A DNA stretch of 64,000 nt from contig NZ_LMEA01000008.1 of the NCBI RefSeq assembly GCF_001425235.1, positions 310,001-374,000 of the forward strand. Reading direction: 5' to 3'. The notes under the pieces are model-generated. The model made no database searches. It had not been told where the DNA came from and saw only the letters and a program-made list of their open reading frames with translations. The DNA is from Devosia sp. Root413D1. Its GTDB lineage: Bacteria > Pseudomonadota > Alphaproteobacteria > Rhizobiales > Devosiaceae. A program made the translations under genes and the position numbers. Each line of letters starts with the position of its first letter. Within the stretch, counting starts at the first letter, position 1. Below are positions 43,875 to 53,176 of the stretch, in pieces.

Positions 43875-44873
43875 ATGGCACACGACCTCGCAACCGCCCG
43901 CCGCTTCTCGGTGGCCCCGATGATGGATTGGACTGACCGTCACTGTCGGGTCCTGCATCGGCTGCTCACCTCCGAGGCGCTGCTGTTCACCGAGATGGTG
44001 ACCAGCGCCGCGGTGGTGCACGGCCCGCGCGAGCGGCTGCTGGGCTTCGACCAGGTCGAGCAGCCGGTGGCGCTGCAGCTCGGCGGTTCCGATCCGAAGG
44101 AGCTGGCCGAGGCCACCCGCATCGCCACCGAGTTCGGCTATCGCGAGATCAACCTCAATGTCGGCTGCCCGTCCGATCGGGTGCAGTCGGGCCGTTTCGG
44201 CGCCTGCCTGATGGCCGAGCCGGAGCTCGTCGCCGAGTGCGTCCGCGCCATGCGCGATGCCACCGACCTGCCGGTAACGGTCAAATGCCGTATCGGCATC
44301 GACGACCAGGACACCGAGGAAAGCCTCGATCGCTTTGCTGACGCCATGGTGGCGGCCGGGGTCGACGCGCTCTACGTGCACGCCCGCAAGGCCTGGCTCA
44401 AGGGCCTCAGCCCCAAGGAAAACCGCGAGATCCCGCCGCTCGACTACCCGCGCGTTCATCGCCTCGCCGCGCGCCTCAGGCCGCTGCCGGTCATGATCAA
44501 TGGCGGCATCAAGACCATCAAGGACGCCGAAGCGCATATGGCGCACATGTCGGGCGTCATGCTCGGCCGCGTCGCCTACCATGAGCCGATGCTGCTGAGC
44601 CTGGTCGATGAGCGCTTCTTCGGCGCGCCCAAGAAATCGATCGAGCTGCGCGATGTGATGGTCGCGATGGCCGACTACGCCGAGCGCGAGATCGGCAAGG
44701 GCGCGCGGCTCAACAACATCACCCGCCACATGCTGGGCCTCGCCAACGCCCGCGCCGGCGCCCGCACCTTCCGCCAGATCCTCAGCGTCGACGCGGCGAA
44801 GCGCGGCGCTGGTCCGGAAGTGATCATGCGGGCGTTCGAGGCGCTCGAGCCGGAACTGCAGCTGGCGGTTTAG
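43875..44873 (+). CDS. dusA: tRNA-dihydrouridine synthase A
   Basis: The 332-residue TIM-barrel flavoprotein opens with FSVAPMMDWTDRHCRVLHRLL, the DusA hallmark, and carries the catalytic Cys in NVGCPSDRVQSGRFGACLM and the FMN-binding VKCRIGIDDQD. It reduces uridine to dihydrouridine in the D-loop of tRNA. Start choice is between 43857 and 43875; both lack a good ribosome site, and 43875 is nearer the family start. It is divergent from the MarR regulator. Confidence 0.95.
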   Translation: MAHDLATARRFSVAPMMDWTDRHCRVLHRLLTSEALLFTEMVTSAAVVHGPRERLLGFDQVEQPVALQLGGSDPKELAEATRIATEFGYREINLNVGCPSDRVQSGRFGACLMAEPELVAECVRAMRDATDLPVTVKCRIGIDDQDTEESLDRFADAMVAAGVDALYVHARKAWLKGLSPKENREIPPLDYPRVHRLAARLRPLPVMINGGIKTIKDAEAHMAHMSGVMLGRVAYHEPMLLSLVDERFFGAPKKSIELRDVMVAMADYAEREIGKGARLNNITRHMLGLANARAGARTFRQILSVDAAKRGAGPEVIMRAFEALEPELQLAV

Positions 44874-44883
44874 CTCGCCGCCG

Positions 44884-45168
44884 CTAGCGGTTTCGCCTCG
44901 AAGCGTAAGCGAGTGCGACCAGGCCGAGCAGGACGGCCAGGATAGGCACCGCCAAGCCGATTGCGCCAAGGACGATCGAAGACCAATCGAGGCTCGAGAC
45001 TTCGATGCCGTCTCGAACGTCGAATTTCAGGTAGTCGTCACCGATCTCGTTGGAAACGAGCAACGAGGTGATCGCTGCGGCTGCAATCAGCGAAACGGCA
45101 GCACAGATCGCGGCAGGGACCAGCAGTGCCGAGAGCGCTGGCCGGACGCTGGGGAGCTCGAACCTCAC
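44884..45168 (-). CDS. Small two-helix membrane protein
   Basis: The 94-residue protein starts at GTG 45168, which overlaps the TGA of the deaminase gene and is preceded by GAAGGAG, so translation should be coupled. Two membrane helices (about 12-32 and 62-85) flank a polar, Asp-rich loop. No family is recognised. Its presence right after the deaminase with a good ribosome site makes it likely to be real. Confidence 0.7.
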   Translation of the reverse strand: MRFELPSVRPALSALLVPAAICAAVSLIAAAAITSLLVSNEIGDDYLKFDVRDGIEVSSLDWSSIVLGAIGLAVPILAVLLGLVALAYASRRNR

Positions 45169-45656
45169 CCCTTCTCCTTCCAGAAATCCGCCTGCAGCTG
45201 CGCCGCTTCCTCCGCCAGCAACGGTCCGACGATCTCGGTCGGCCGCTGCCCGGCCTCGAACACGATATGGCACGGCAGATCCAGCGTCGGGTTTTCCTCG
45301 TGCGCACCAGTCTGCGCCTTCAGGTCGCGCTCGGTCTGGCCGAACACCACCCGGCCAATGCCGGCCCAATAGATGGCGCCCGAGCACATGGCGCAGGGCT
45401 CGGCCGAGGTGTAGAGCGTGCAGTCCTTCAGCTCTTCGAGGCTGAGGTTCTTGGCCGCCCACGAAGCCAGCAGCTTTTCGGCATGCGCGGTGCGGTCGCC
45501 ACCTTCCGAACTGTAGCCGTTCCCCTGTTCACGCAGCACCTTGCCGGCTTTGTCCGCCAGGAGGGAGCCGAACGGATGGTCGCCGCCATCGCGCGAGCGT
45601 TTGGCGACGGCAAAGGATTGGCGCAGCAGGGCTTCGTCATAGCTACGTTGTGGCAT
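45165..45656 (-). CDS. Nucleoside/guanine-type deaminase (CDA fold)
   Basis: The 163-residue zinc deaminase has HAE in DRTAHAEK and PCAMC in YTSAEPCAMCSGAIYW supplying the zinc ligands and catalytic Glu. Stand-alone members of this size deaminate guanine, cytosine or related bases; TadA-type tRNA editing cannot be excluded, but the sequence around the site (GDHPFGSLLAD) is closer to guanine deaminases. It begins with MPQRSYDEALLRQSFAVAK. The small membrane protein gene follows with overlapping ends. Confidence 0.88.
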   Translation of the reverse strand: MPQRSYDEALLRQSFAVAKRSRDGGDHPFGSLLADKAGKVLREQGNGYSSEGGDRTAHAEKLLASWAAKNLSLEELKDCTLYTSAEPCAMCSGAIYWAGIGRVVFGQTERDLKAQTGAHEENPTLDLPCHIVFEAGQRPTEIVGPLLAEEAAQLQADFWKEKG

Positions 45657-45697
45657 CGAGGTCTCCGTGATCTCGGGAGACTATGCCCCAGCGCTGC

Positions 45698-46384
45698 TCA
45701 GTCGACCAGTTCCAGCGCGTTGCCGCTCACCGCATAGCGGCTGAGCGTGCCGAGGAAGGTCATGCCGAGCAGGCTCTGCTCCAATGCTCCCTGTTCGGCG
45801 ATGAAGGCGCGCACATTGTTGCGCACGATCCCACCCACCTCGACCTGGTCGAGCGTCACCGCCGCCGCCTTGCCTGTGCCGTTGGCGGTGGAGACCGAGA
45901 TATCGTAGCGCAGTGTCTCCGTGGCGTAGCCGGCCTTCTGCGCGTCATCATGCGTCAGCACCACGGCGCTGGCGCCGGTGTCGAAGATGGTCCGGATGTC
46001 CGAGCCGTTGATGGTGGCGTTGATCTGGAAGTGCCCGTCGCGACCGCCGCGGAAGGTGGCGCTGCCACGTTCGCCGTCGACCACCGCGATCCCCGGCATC
46101 AGCTCGCCGAACACGCGTGACGCCACCAGGGTCAGGTCGTCGCGATAGGTGTAGCCGACCAGCACCACGCCGAAGATACCGGCCCACAGCACCAGGTTGC
46201 CGAACAGCTCGGAAAACTTGTAGCGCCGCGAGAACAGCCCGCCGGCGATAAAGATCAGGATCACCACCAGCGGCAGCAACTGCCCGAGCTGGTTCTGCGT
46301 GAGGCCAACCATCGACCCGGCGTCGGCGCTGACCAGCAGGGCCAGTCCGATGGCGATGACGAGGGCGAAACCGATGAACAGCAT
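45698..46384 (-). CDS. TIGR02281-type membrane-anchored retropepsin-like aspartic protease
   Basis: The 228-residue protein has three N-terminal membrane helices (about 1-22, 35-50, 60-80), then a periplasmic retropepsin-like domain with the active-site triad FDTGAS near residue 135 and the flap region LSRYAVSGNAL at the end. One such protease subunit dimerises. The family is common in alphaproteobacteria and of unclear target. I chose ATG 46384 with GGGGA 6 bases upstream over the TTG four codons earlier. Confidence 0.88.
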   Translation of the reverse strand: MLFIGFALVIAIGLALLVSADAGSMVGLTQNQLGQLLPLVVILIFIAGGLFSRRYKFSELFGNLVLWAGIFGVVLVGYTYRDDLTLVASRVFGELMPGIAVVDGERGSATFRGGRDGHFQINATINGSDIRTIFDTGASAVVLTHDDAQKAGYATETLRYDISVSTANGTGKAAAVTLDQVEVGGIVRNNVRAFIAEQGALEQSLLGMTFLGTLSRYAVSGNALELVD

Positions 46385-46398
46385 GCAGATCCCCAAGA

Positions 46399-46442
46399 GC
46401 GCTTTCAGGAAAAGTTGTGAGACTTTTCCACCTCGAAAGCGC
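46399..46442. repeat. Nested-hairpin intergenic element, copy 1
   Basis: The outer stem GCGCTTTC (46399-46406) pairs with GAAAGCGC (46435-46442). The inner stem GGAAAAGT (46408-46415) pairs with ACTTTTCC (46422-46429). One base separates the stems on the left and five on the right. The same core and spacing recur at 58061-58101 (opposite orientation) and 61750-61787, with different but still complementary outer stems. Confidence 0.7.
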
Positions 46443-46493
46443 GACTACTAAGCCACGGCGCTCTCCACGATAATGGGGAGCCCCAGACGCAAT

Positions 46494-47381
46494 TCAAGCA
46501 CCGCGCCGGCCGGAGAACAGTGAACTCTGCGCGACCAGCCCGTCGCCGACGATATCGAAGAAGGCCCTGACTCGCGCCGTCTTCCTGAGGTCAGCATGGG
46601 TGACGATCCACAGCTCGCGTGTCAACTCGATGACCGGCCCGGCGGCGGCGCGCATGAGGTCCGGCTCGATGTCGCCGAGGTAGCAGGGCAGCATCGCATA
46701 GCCGATTCCGGCCTTGGCGGCGGTGAACTGGTTGATCAGGCTGTTGGCGCGATAGACGATATGACGCGGCTCGATGTTTTCGCCCAGCCAGTCGGCGGCG
46801 GCGATTCCGGTCACCTCGGCGCCCCAGCCGATGAAGTCACGCCCGGCAATGTCGTCCAGCGGTCCGAGCGATGGCGCGCCATAAATGGCCCAGGCAATGT
46901 CGGCGAGCTTGCGTCCGAACAGGTCCGGCTCCTTGGGTCGCGTCACCCTGAGGGCAATGTCCGCCTCGCGCCGGCTGAGGCTCAGCACCCGGTTGTCGAC
47001 GACGAGTTCGACCACGATCCCCGGATGCGCCTCCCTGAACCGCGCCAGCTGCTCGGTCAGCACGCTATAGGCCAGCGTTTCGGACGAGGTGACGCGCAGC
47101 GCCCCAACCAGCCGCTGGTCCCGGCCCCCGACCTCGCGGCTCAGGGCATCCGCCTCGGTCTCCACCCGCTCGGCGGTGGTGGCGACCCGCTCGCCCTCGG
47201 TCGTTGTCTGGTAGACGCCGCCCGGCAGTCGCTCGAACAGCCGCACCCCGAGCTTTTCCTCCAGCGTATTGAGACGCCGGAAGGCGGTGGAATGGTTGAC
47301 GCCGAGCGCCGTGGCGCCGCCGCCGAGGGTGCCGGCCCGCGCGATGGCGAGCACCAGCTTCAGGTCGTTCCAGTTTTCCAT
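46494..47381 (-). CDS. LysR-family transcriptional regulator
   Basis: The 295-residue protein opens MENWNDLKLVLAIARAGTLGGGATALGVNHSTAFRRLNTLE, a LysR winged helix, and has a two-lobed effector domain (about 90-290). It is divergent from a glutathione S-transferase gene and probably regulates it in response to a ligand bound in the cleft. The palindrome at 47403-47424 is a candidate site. The ATG at 47381 was chosen because the start at 47420 would lie within that palindrome. Confidence 0.92.
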   Translation of the reverse strand: MENWNDLKLVLAIARAGTLGGGATALGVNHSTAFRRLNTLEEKLGVRLFERLPGGVYQTTTEGERVATTAERVETEADALSREVGGRDQRLVGALRVTSSETLAYSVLTEQLARFREAHPGIVVELVVDNRVLSLSRREADIALRVTRPKEPDLFGRKLADIAWAIYGAPSLGPLDDIAGRDFIGWGAEVTGIAAADWLGENIEPRHIVYRANSLINQFTAAKAGIGYAMLPCYLGDIEPDLMRAAAGPVIELTRELWIVTHADLRKTARVRAFFDIVGDGLVAQSSLFSGRRGA

Positions 47382-47402
47382 GCCGTAGACATAGCACTTC
47401 CA

Positions 47403-47424
47403 GCGTTTGCAATCATGCAAATGC
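47403..47424. promoter_or_regulatory. Palindromic site in the LysR/GST divergent promoter
   Basis: GCGTTTGCA and TGCAAATGC are inverted copies matching at 8 of 9 positions around ATCA, and TTTGCA-ATCA-TGCAAA in the middle is exact. It lies 22 bases before the LysR start. The second weaker dyad GGCGAA/TTCGCC at 47429-47447 may be an activation site. Confidence 0.5.
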
Positions 47425-47499
47425 TGATGGCGAAATCACCATTCGCCTTTCGTTGGTGCGGCAACTAGCTCTTCGGCATCACCAACCGGAGAGACTGAA

Positions 47500-48132
47500 A
47501 TGCAGCTCTACTACCACCCCTATGGATGCTCGCTCGCCCCGGCAATTGCCGCCGCCGAAGCCGGGATCGCGCTGGACCTCGTCTATGTCGATATCCTCGG
47601 CGAACCGCACACCCTGGCCGATGGCCTGCTCTATACCGAGATCAACGCCCGCAACTATGTGCCGCTGCTCGGGCTCGACGACGGCACCGAGGTCAGCGAG
47701 GCCGGGATCATCCTGCAATATCTCGCCGACCTGAATCCGGCGGCCGGGCTGGCGCCCGCCCAGGGCACGACCGAGCGGCGGGAACTCAACCAGTGGCTGA
47801 CCTTTCTCGGCACCGAACTGCACAAGACCTACTCGCCGTGGTTGTTCCACCCCGAGGTCGGGGAGGTGGCGCAGGACTATGCCCGCAAGCGCGTCGCCGC
47901 TCGCTACGCCATTGTCGAGCAGCAGCTCAGCGGCAAGACCTGGCTCTTGGGTGAGAGTTTCTCCATCGCCGACGCCTACCTGTTCGTGATGGTCAACTGG
48001 GCCGCGGCGGCGAAGACGCCGCTGACCGACTTCCCCAACATCCGCGCCTGGTTCGAGCGGATGAAGGCTCGCCCGCAGGTTCGCGCTGCGCTGAAGATGC
48101 ATTCGGCCAGCCCGGCTGCGCAGGCCGCTTAG
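47500..48132 (+). CDS. Glutathione S-transferase
   Basis: The 210-residue protein has an N-terminal thioredoxin-like domain (about 1-80, MQLYYHPYGCSLAPAIAAAEAGI) and a C-terminal helical domain (about 90-200, with SIADAYLFVMVNWA). The N-terminal Tyr and Cys/Ser at positions 4-11 are the candidates for activating glutathione, as in beta-class enzymes. It conjugates glutathione to electrophiles or reduces peroxides. GGAG lies 11 bases before the ATG. It is divergent from the LysR regulator and convergent with cobS, sharing 4 bases at the 3' ends. Confidence 0.93.
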   Translation: MQLYYHPYGCSLAPAIAAAEAGIALDLVYVDILGEPHTLADGLLYTEINARNYVPLLGLDDGTEVSEAGIILQYLADLNPAAGLAPAQGTTERRELNQWLTFLGTELHKTYSPWLFHPEVGEVAQDYARKRVAARYAIVEQQLSGKTWLLGESFSIADAYLFVMVNWAAAAKTPLTDFPNIRAWFERMKARPQVRAALKMHSASPAAQAA

Positions 48133-49001
48133 ACGAACACCAGCAGCACGGTCAGCACGGCGACCTCGATCAGCGCCTGCAGCGCCCCGATCAGGTCGCC
48201 GGTCTGTCCGCCGATCAGTTTGCGGCAGACCCACACCCACGCCGCCGCGACGCCTGCCGCCGCGGCGAGCGACAGGATCACCGCGACGACGCTGGTGAAC
48301 GGTGCGGCGAGGACGAATGCCAGCAGCACCGCAAATCCCATGCCCCCGAAGAACGCTTTCCGCGACACCCGTCCGACTGAGGCCGACGCCCCACCCTCGC
48401 GGGCATTGGGCAGCGCGACGCTTACCCACAACGACGCCGAGCGCCCGATCACACTCGAAGCCAGCCAGATCGCACCGGCGGCCAGCGGATTGTACGCCGC
48501 TACCGCGCCGATCGCCGTCACCCGCAGCAGCAGGTAAAGCCCGATCGCTGCCACTCCATAAGTGCCGTGCCGGCTGTCCTTCATGATCTCGAGCCGCCGC
48601 TCGATCGTCGCTCCGCCGATCAGCCCGTCGGCGCTGTCGGCCAACGCATCGTCCGCCATCGCCCCGGTGGCCACCAGCACCGCGGCGACCCCCAGCGTCG
48701 CTGCGAAATAGCTCGGCACCCCGAGCCAGGCGGCAATCATCATCAGCAAGGCCGGCAGGAACCCGATGGCGACGCTGGTGAAGCTGAGCCCCACCGCGAT
48801 GCGGTTGAGGTTCGGTTTCTCGAACGGACTGTCGCCGGTCGGCAGCCGCGAGAAGAACCTGAGCCCCATGATCAGGTCATCCGCCAGGCGCCAGCCATAG
48901 GCTTCGGGCTGCGGCGGCTGAGGCTCTGCGCCCGGGCGATGGTTGTCCTGCCGCGGGGGCGTCCGAGGCGCGTCGTCGCTCACTTGCAGTTCCCTTGCCA
49001 T
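48129..49001 (-). CDS. cobS: Adenosylcobinamide-GDP ribazoletransferase (cobalamin synthase)
   Basis: The 290-residue membrane enzyme has about 7 helices after a 35-residue Pro-rich cytoplasmic start, with family landmarks FFSRLPTGD near 50, DDALADSADGLIGG near 115-128 (usually DGxxDTxDG), and GTYGVAAIGLYLLLR. It joins alpha-ribazole to adenosylcobinamide-GDP, the last step of cobalamin assembly. CobT, encoded at 49589 on the other strand, makes the alpha-ribazole phosphate. Between them lies an SRPBCC gene. No cobalamin riboswitch was seen upstream. Confidence 0.93.
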   Translation of the reverse strand: MARELQVSDDAPRTPPRQDNHRPGAEPQPPQPEAYGWRLADDLIMGLRFFSRLPTGDSPFEKPNLNRIAVGLSFTSVAIGFLPALLMMIAAWLGVPSYFAATLGVAAVLVATGAMADDALADSADGLIGGATIERRLEIMKDSRHGTYGVAAIGLYLLLRVTAIGAVAAYNPLAAGAIWLASSVIGRSASLWVSVALPNAREGGASASVGRVSRKAFFGGMGFAVLLAFVLAAPFTSVVAVILSLAAAAGVAAAWVWVCRKLIGGQTGDLIGALQALIEVAVLTVLLVFV

Positions 49002-49044
49002 GGGTCGATGCTCGCTTGTCCTTCAGCCGAGGGGGCAATGCAAG

Positions 49045-49509
49045 GTGAGTGTCACTGAGTTCGAACTGGTGTCGCAGTGGCGGATTGCTGCGCCGCTGGA
49101 CCAGGTCTGGCCGGAGATCTTTGATGTCGATGCCTGGCCCTCGTGGTGGCGCGCCGTCCGCAAGGTGGAGCGGCTCCGCGACGGCGATGCCGGTGGTGTC
49201 GGGGCGCTCCGCCGTCTGACCTGGGCGACGGCGCTGCCCTACAGCATCACCTTCGATGTCCTTTCGACCCGTATCGAGCCGATGCACCTGATCGAGGGGC
49301 GCGCCACGGGCGAGCTCAGCGGCGTGGGGCTCTGGACCCTGGTTGCCGACGGAGCAGGAACGGCAGTGCGCTACGATTGGCGCGTCGACCTGGGCAAGCC
49401 CTGGATGCGAATCCTGGCGCCGGTGCTGCGTCCGGTCTTTGCCTGGAACCACAACGTCCTGATGGGCTGGGGCGAGGCCGATCTCAAGGCTCGGCTGGGC
49501 ATCGGCTGA
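49045..49509 (+). CDS. SRPBCC-superfamily protein
   Basis: The 154-residue protein has the START-like pattern: VSQWRIAAPLDQVWPEIFDVDAWPSWW at the start and VRYDWRVDLGKPWMRIL near 115-130, ending in a long helix of the fold (NHNVLMGWGEADLKARL). It would bind a hydrophobic ligand in its pocket. The start codon is uncertain: GTG 49045 or GTG 49051. It is divergent from cobS, but whether it has any role in cobalamin synthesis is unknown. Confidence 0.82.
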   Translation: MSVTEFELVSQWRIAAPLDQVWPEIFDVDAWPSWWRAVRKVERLRDGDAGGVGALRRLTWATALPYSITFDVLSTRIEPMHLIEGRATGELSGVGLWTLVADGAGTAVRYDWRVDLGKPWMRILAPVLRPVFAWNHNVLMGWGEADLKARLGIG

Positions 49510-49512
49510 GCT

Positions 49513-49554
49513 CCGGGTCAGTCTTGCTGATCCCCGGGTCAGTCTTGCTGATCC
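49513..49554. repeat. Two-copy 21-base tandem repeat upstream of cobT
   Basis: CCGGGTCAGTCTTGCTGATCC runs from 49513-49533 and again from 49534-49554. Each unit contains GGGTCAG and CTGATCC, an imperfect dyad. Related 24-base units (GGGTCAGCGACAAGAACTGA) follow cobT at 50609-50671. Confidence 0.75.
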
Positions 49555-49588
49555 CGATCGCGCTGGACTCTTGGGGCCGGACTCGCCC

Positions 49589-50629
49589 ATGAGTGGCGTC
49601 CCCGAGCCGGAGCCGAAATTGCCGTCCCCCTTCGCCGATATCATTGACCTCCTGCACATCGCACCCTCGGGTGATGAAAGCGCGGTCGCCGCCATCCGCC
49701 AGCGTGATCGCCAGCTTACCAAGCCGCCCGGCTCGCTCGGCGAACTCGAGCAACTGGTCGAGTTCCTCGGCCGCTGGCAGGGTAAGTCCAAGCCTACCCT
49801 GGACAACCCGATGGTCGCGATCTTCGCCGCCAATCACGGCGTCACCGATCAGGGCGTCTCCGCCTTTCCGCGCGAAGTGACGGCGCAGATGGTCGCCAAT
49901 TTCACTGCCGGGGGCGCCGCCATCAGCCAGATCTGCGCGCTGCATGAGCTGAACCTGCGCGTCTTCGAGCTGGCGCTGGAGCTGCCCACCGGCGACATCA
50001 CCCGTACCGCCGCAATGGACGATCGCATGTGCGCCGCCACCGTCGCCTATGGCATGGAAGCGGTAGCCGGTAAGCCCGATCTGCTTGCCATCGGCGAGAT
50101 GGGCATTGGCAACACCACCGTTGCCGCCGCCATCTACGCCGCACTGTTCGGCGGCACCGGTGCCGATTGGGTCGGCCGCGGGACCGGCGTCGACGATGCC
50201 GGCCTCGCCCGCAAGGCCGATGCCGTCGATCGCGCCCTGGCGCTGCACCGTGACGCGCTGACCGATCCGCTCGCCATCCTCGCCCGGCTCGGCGGCCGCG
50301 AGATTGCTGCCATGCTCGGCGCCATCATCTCCACCCGTCAGCAGAAAATCCCGGTGATCGTCGATGGCTTCGTCGCCACCGCCGCAGCCGCCATCGCGCA
50401 GGCGGTGAACCCGGAGGCGATCGAGCACTGTATCTTCGGGCACCTGTCGGGCGAGCACGCCCACGCCCGTGCACTCGAGGCGATGGGCAAGCGCCCGTTG
50501 CTCAACCTCGGCATGCGGCTGGGGGAGGGGAGCGGCGCAGCGCTGGCCGCCGTGCTTGCCAAGACCGCGCTCCACCTCCACAACAACATGGCCACTTTCG
50601 GCAGCGCCGGGGTCAGCGACAAGAACTGA
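49589..50629 (+). CDS. cobT: Nicotinate-nucleotide:dimethylbenzimidazole phosphoribosyltransferase
   Basis: The 346-residue protein has the family motifs LTKPPGSLGELEQL near 45-60, FAANHGVTDQGVS near 80, GEMGIGNTT near 175, and the active-site Glu in MRLGEGSGAALA near 315. It makes alpha-ribazole-5'-phosphate, the lower-ligand precursor of cobalamin. The last codons (SAGVSDKN) are encoded by the 24-base tandem repeat that continues past the stop. The ATG at 49589 lies within a region with no clear ribosome site. Confidence 0.95.
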   Translation: MSGVPEPEPKLPSPFADIIDLLHIAPSGDESAVAAIRQRDRQLTKPPGSLGELEQLVEFLGRWQGKSKPTLDNPMVAIFAANHGVTDQGVSAFPREVTAQMVANFTAGGAAISQICALHELNLRVFELALELPTGDITRTAAMDDRMCAATVAYGMEAVAGKPDLLAIGEMGIGNTTVAAAIYAALFGGTGADWVGRGTGVDDAGLARKADAVDRALALHRDALTDPLAILARLGGREIAAMLGAIISTRQQKIPVIVDGFVATAAAAIAQAVNPEAIEHCIFGHLSGEHAHARALEAMGKRPLLNLGMRLGEGSGAALAAVLAKTALHLHNNMATFGSAGVSDKN

Positions 50630-50671
50630 CCCGGGGTCAGCGACAAGAACTGACCCGGGGTCAGCGACAAG
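50609..50671. repeat. 24-base tandem repeats at the 3' end of cobT
   Basis: The unit GGGGTCAGCGACAAGAACTG plus ACCC repeats with period 24 from 50609, 50633 and (partial) 50657. In each, GGGTCAG pairs with CTGACCC around a 9-base loop, so the array forms serial hairpins. The first copy is the end of cobT, and the array runs to 13 bases before the next start codon. Confidence 0.85.
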
Positions 50672-50683
50672 GAGAGCTAGGCG

Positions 50684-51466
50684 ATGATCGTGGCCGGTGC
50701 GGAGGCAACCATTGACCTCGCTACTGGCCATTTCGTCAGCCTGCTGCAGCGCAACACCGCCGACCTGATCACCGGCCTTCATCTCATCGGCTCCATCGCC
50801 GACGGCGACTTCCGTCCGGCCATGAGCGATCTTGATTTCGTTGCCGTGCTGTCGCGCCCGCTGACCGACGAGGATGCCGAGGCGCTGGTGCTGGTTCACC
50901 GCAGCTACCGCACCGATCCGACCCTGCCCAACCTCGACGGCATCTGGCTCACCGAAGCCGAGCTCGGCGCCGGCCCCGACCCCATCGGCGATGGCCCGAC
51001 CTCGCAGCAGGGCGATTTCGTCATCGCGGCCCGGGGCAACCGCAACCCGGTCACCTGGCACGCGCTGCCTGGTGCGGTGACGCTGATCGGCGAACTTGAT
51101 CGCTCGGCCCTGTGGCAGGATCGCGCGCACCTGGTGAGCTGGGTCCGCGACAATGCGGCCACCTACTGGCGCCGTTGGCTGGCGCGGGCTTCGGGCATCT
51201 CGCCCGCCATGCTCGGCCGCGCCGCCCCGATGTGGGGCGTGCTCGGCATCAGCCGGCTGGCCTACACTGGGGTCACCGGCGAGATCGCTTCGAAGTCCGC
51301 CGCCGGCGAATGGGCGCTGACAGCGTTCGATCCGCGCTGGCGCCCGATCATCGAGGAAGCATTGGCTTATCGCCGCGGCCAGCCGTCGAACTACGGCAAT
51401 CCGTTCGCCAGGCGCAGAGATACGCTGGCCTTCGTCGAGATGGCGATCGGCGAGACCGTGGCCTGA
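50684..51466 (+). CDS. Nucleotidyltransferase with DUF4111-type C-terminal domain
   Basis: The 260-residue protein has a nucleotidyltransferase core with GLHLIGSIADGDFRPAMSDLDFVAVLS near 30-58: the GS dyad and the Asp pair (SDLDF) for metal and nucleotide. The helical C-terminal half resembles DUF4111 of AadA-type aminoglycoside adenylyltransferases (VSWVRDNAATYWRRWLARAS). It might adenylylate an aminoglycoside or another small molecule; AadA specificity cannot be asserted. GGAGA lies 9 bases upstream of the ATG. Confidence 0.85.
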   Translation: MIVAGAEATIDLATGHFVSLLQRNTADLITGLHLIGSIADGDFRPAMSDLDFVAVLSRPLTDEDAEALVLVHRSYRTDPTLPNLDGIWLTEAELGAGPDPIGDGPTSQQGDFVIAARGNRNPVTWHALPGAVTLIGELDRSALWQDRAHLVSWVRDNAATYWRRWLARASGISPAMLGRAAPMWGVLGISRLAYTGVTGEIASKSAAGEWALTAFDPRWRPIIEEALAYRRGQPSNYGNPFARRRDTLAFVEMAIGETVA

Positions 51467-51484
51467 CGTAGCTGCATGCTCGAT

Positions 51485-51517
51485 GCCCCATCTCCCCCGC
51501 AAGGAGGGAGATGGGGC
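51485..51517. terminator. Inverted repeat between convergent genes
   Basis: GCCCCATCTCCC (51485-51496) pairs exactly with its complement at 51506-51517 across a 9-base loop. It lies 18 bases after the nucleotidyltransferase stop and 19 before the end of the convergent kinase gene, so it can end both. It belongs to the C-rich palindrome family at 27216-27320 and 58904-59028. Confidence 0.65.
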
Positions 51518-51535
51518 CGGTACCTGCAGCCACCC

Positions 51536-53068
<1,533 letters not shown>

Positions 53069-53176
53069 TTACGCAGTACTCGACTAAACACTACGAACAG
53101 GAAACGCGTTCGTTACGCTTGTGCAAAAACCCTTAGCCTCGCATGGTTAAGTTAGGGTGAAGGGCGGGGGCTCGGG

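Noticed and set aside
48129-50629. Cobalamin riboswitch near cobS or cobT
   Set aside because: No B12-box-like sequence or long structured leader was recognised upstream of either gene; the gaps are short or filled by the SRPBCC gene.
50609-50671. CRISPR-like repeat array
   Set aside because: Units are head-to-tail without spacers, only about 2.6 copies, and no cas gene is present.
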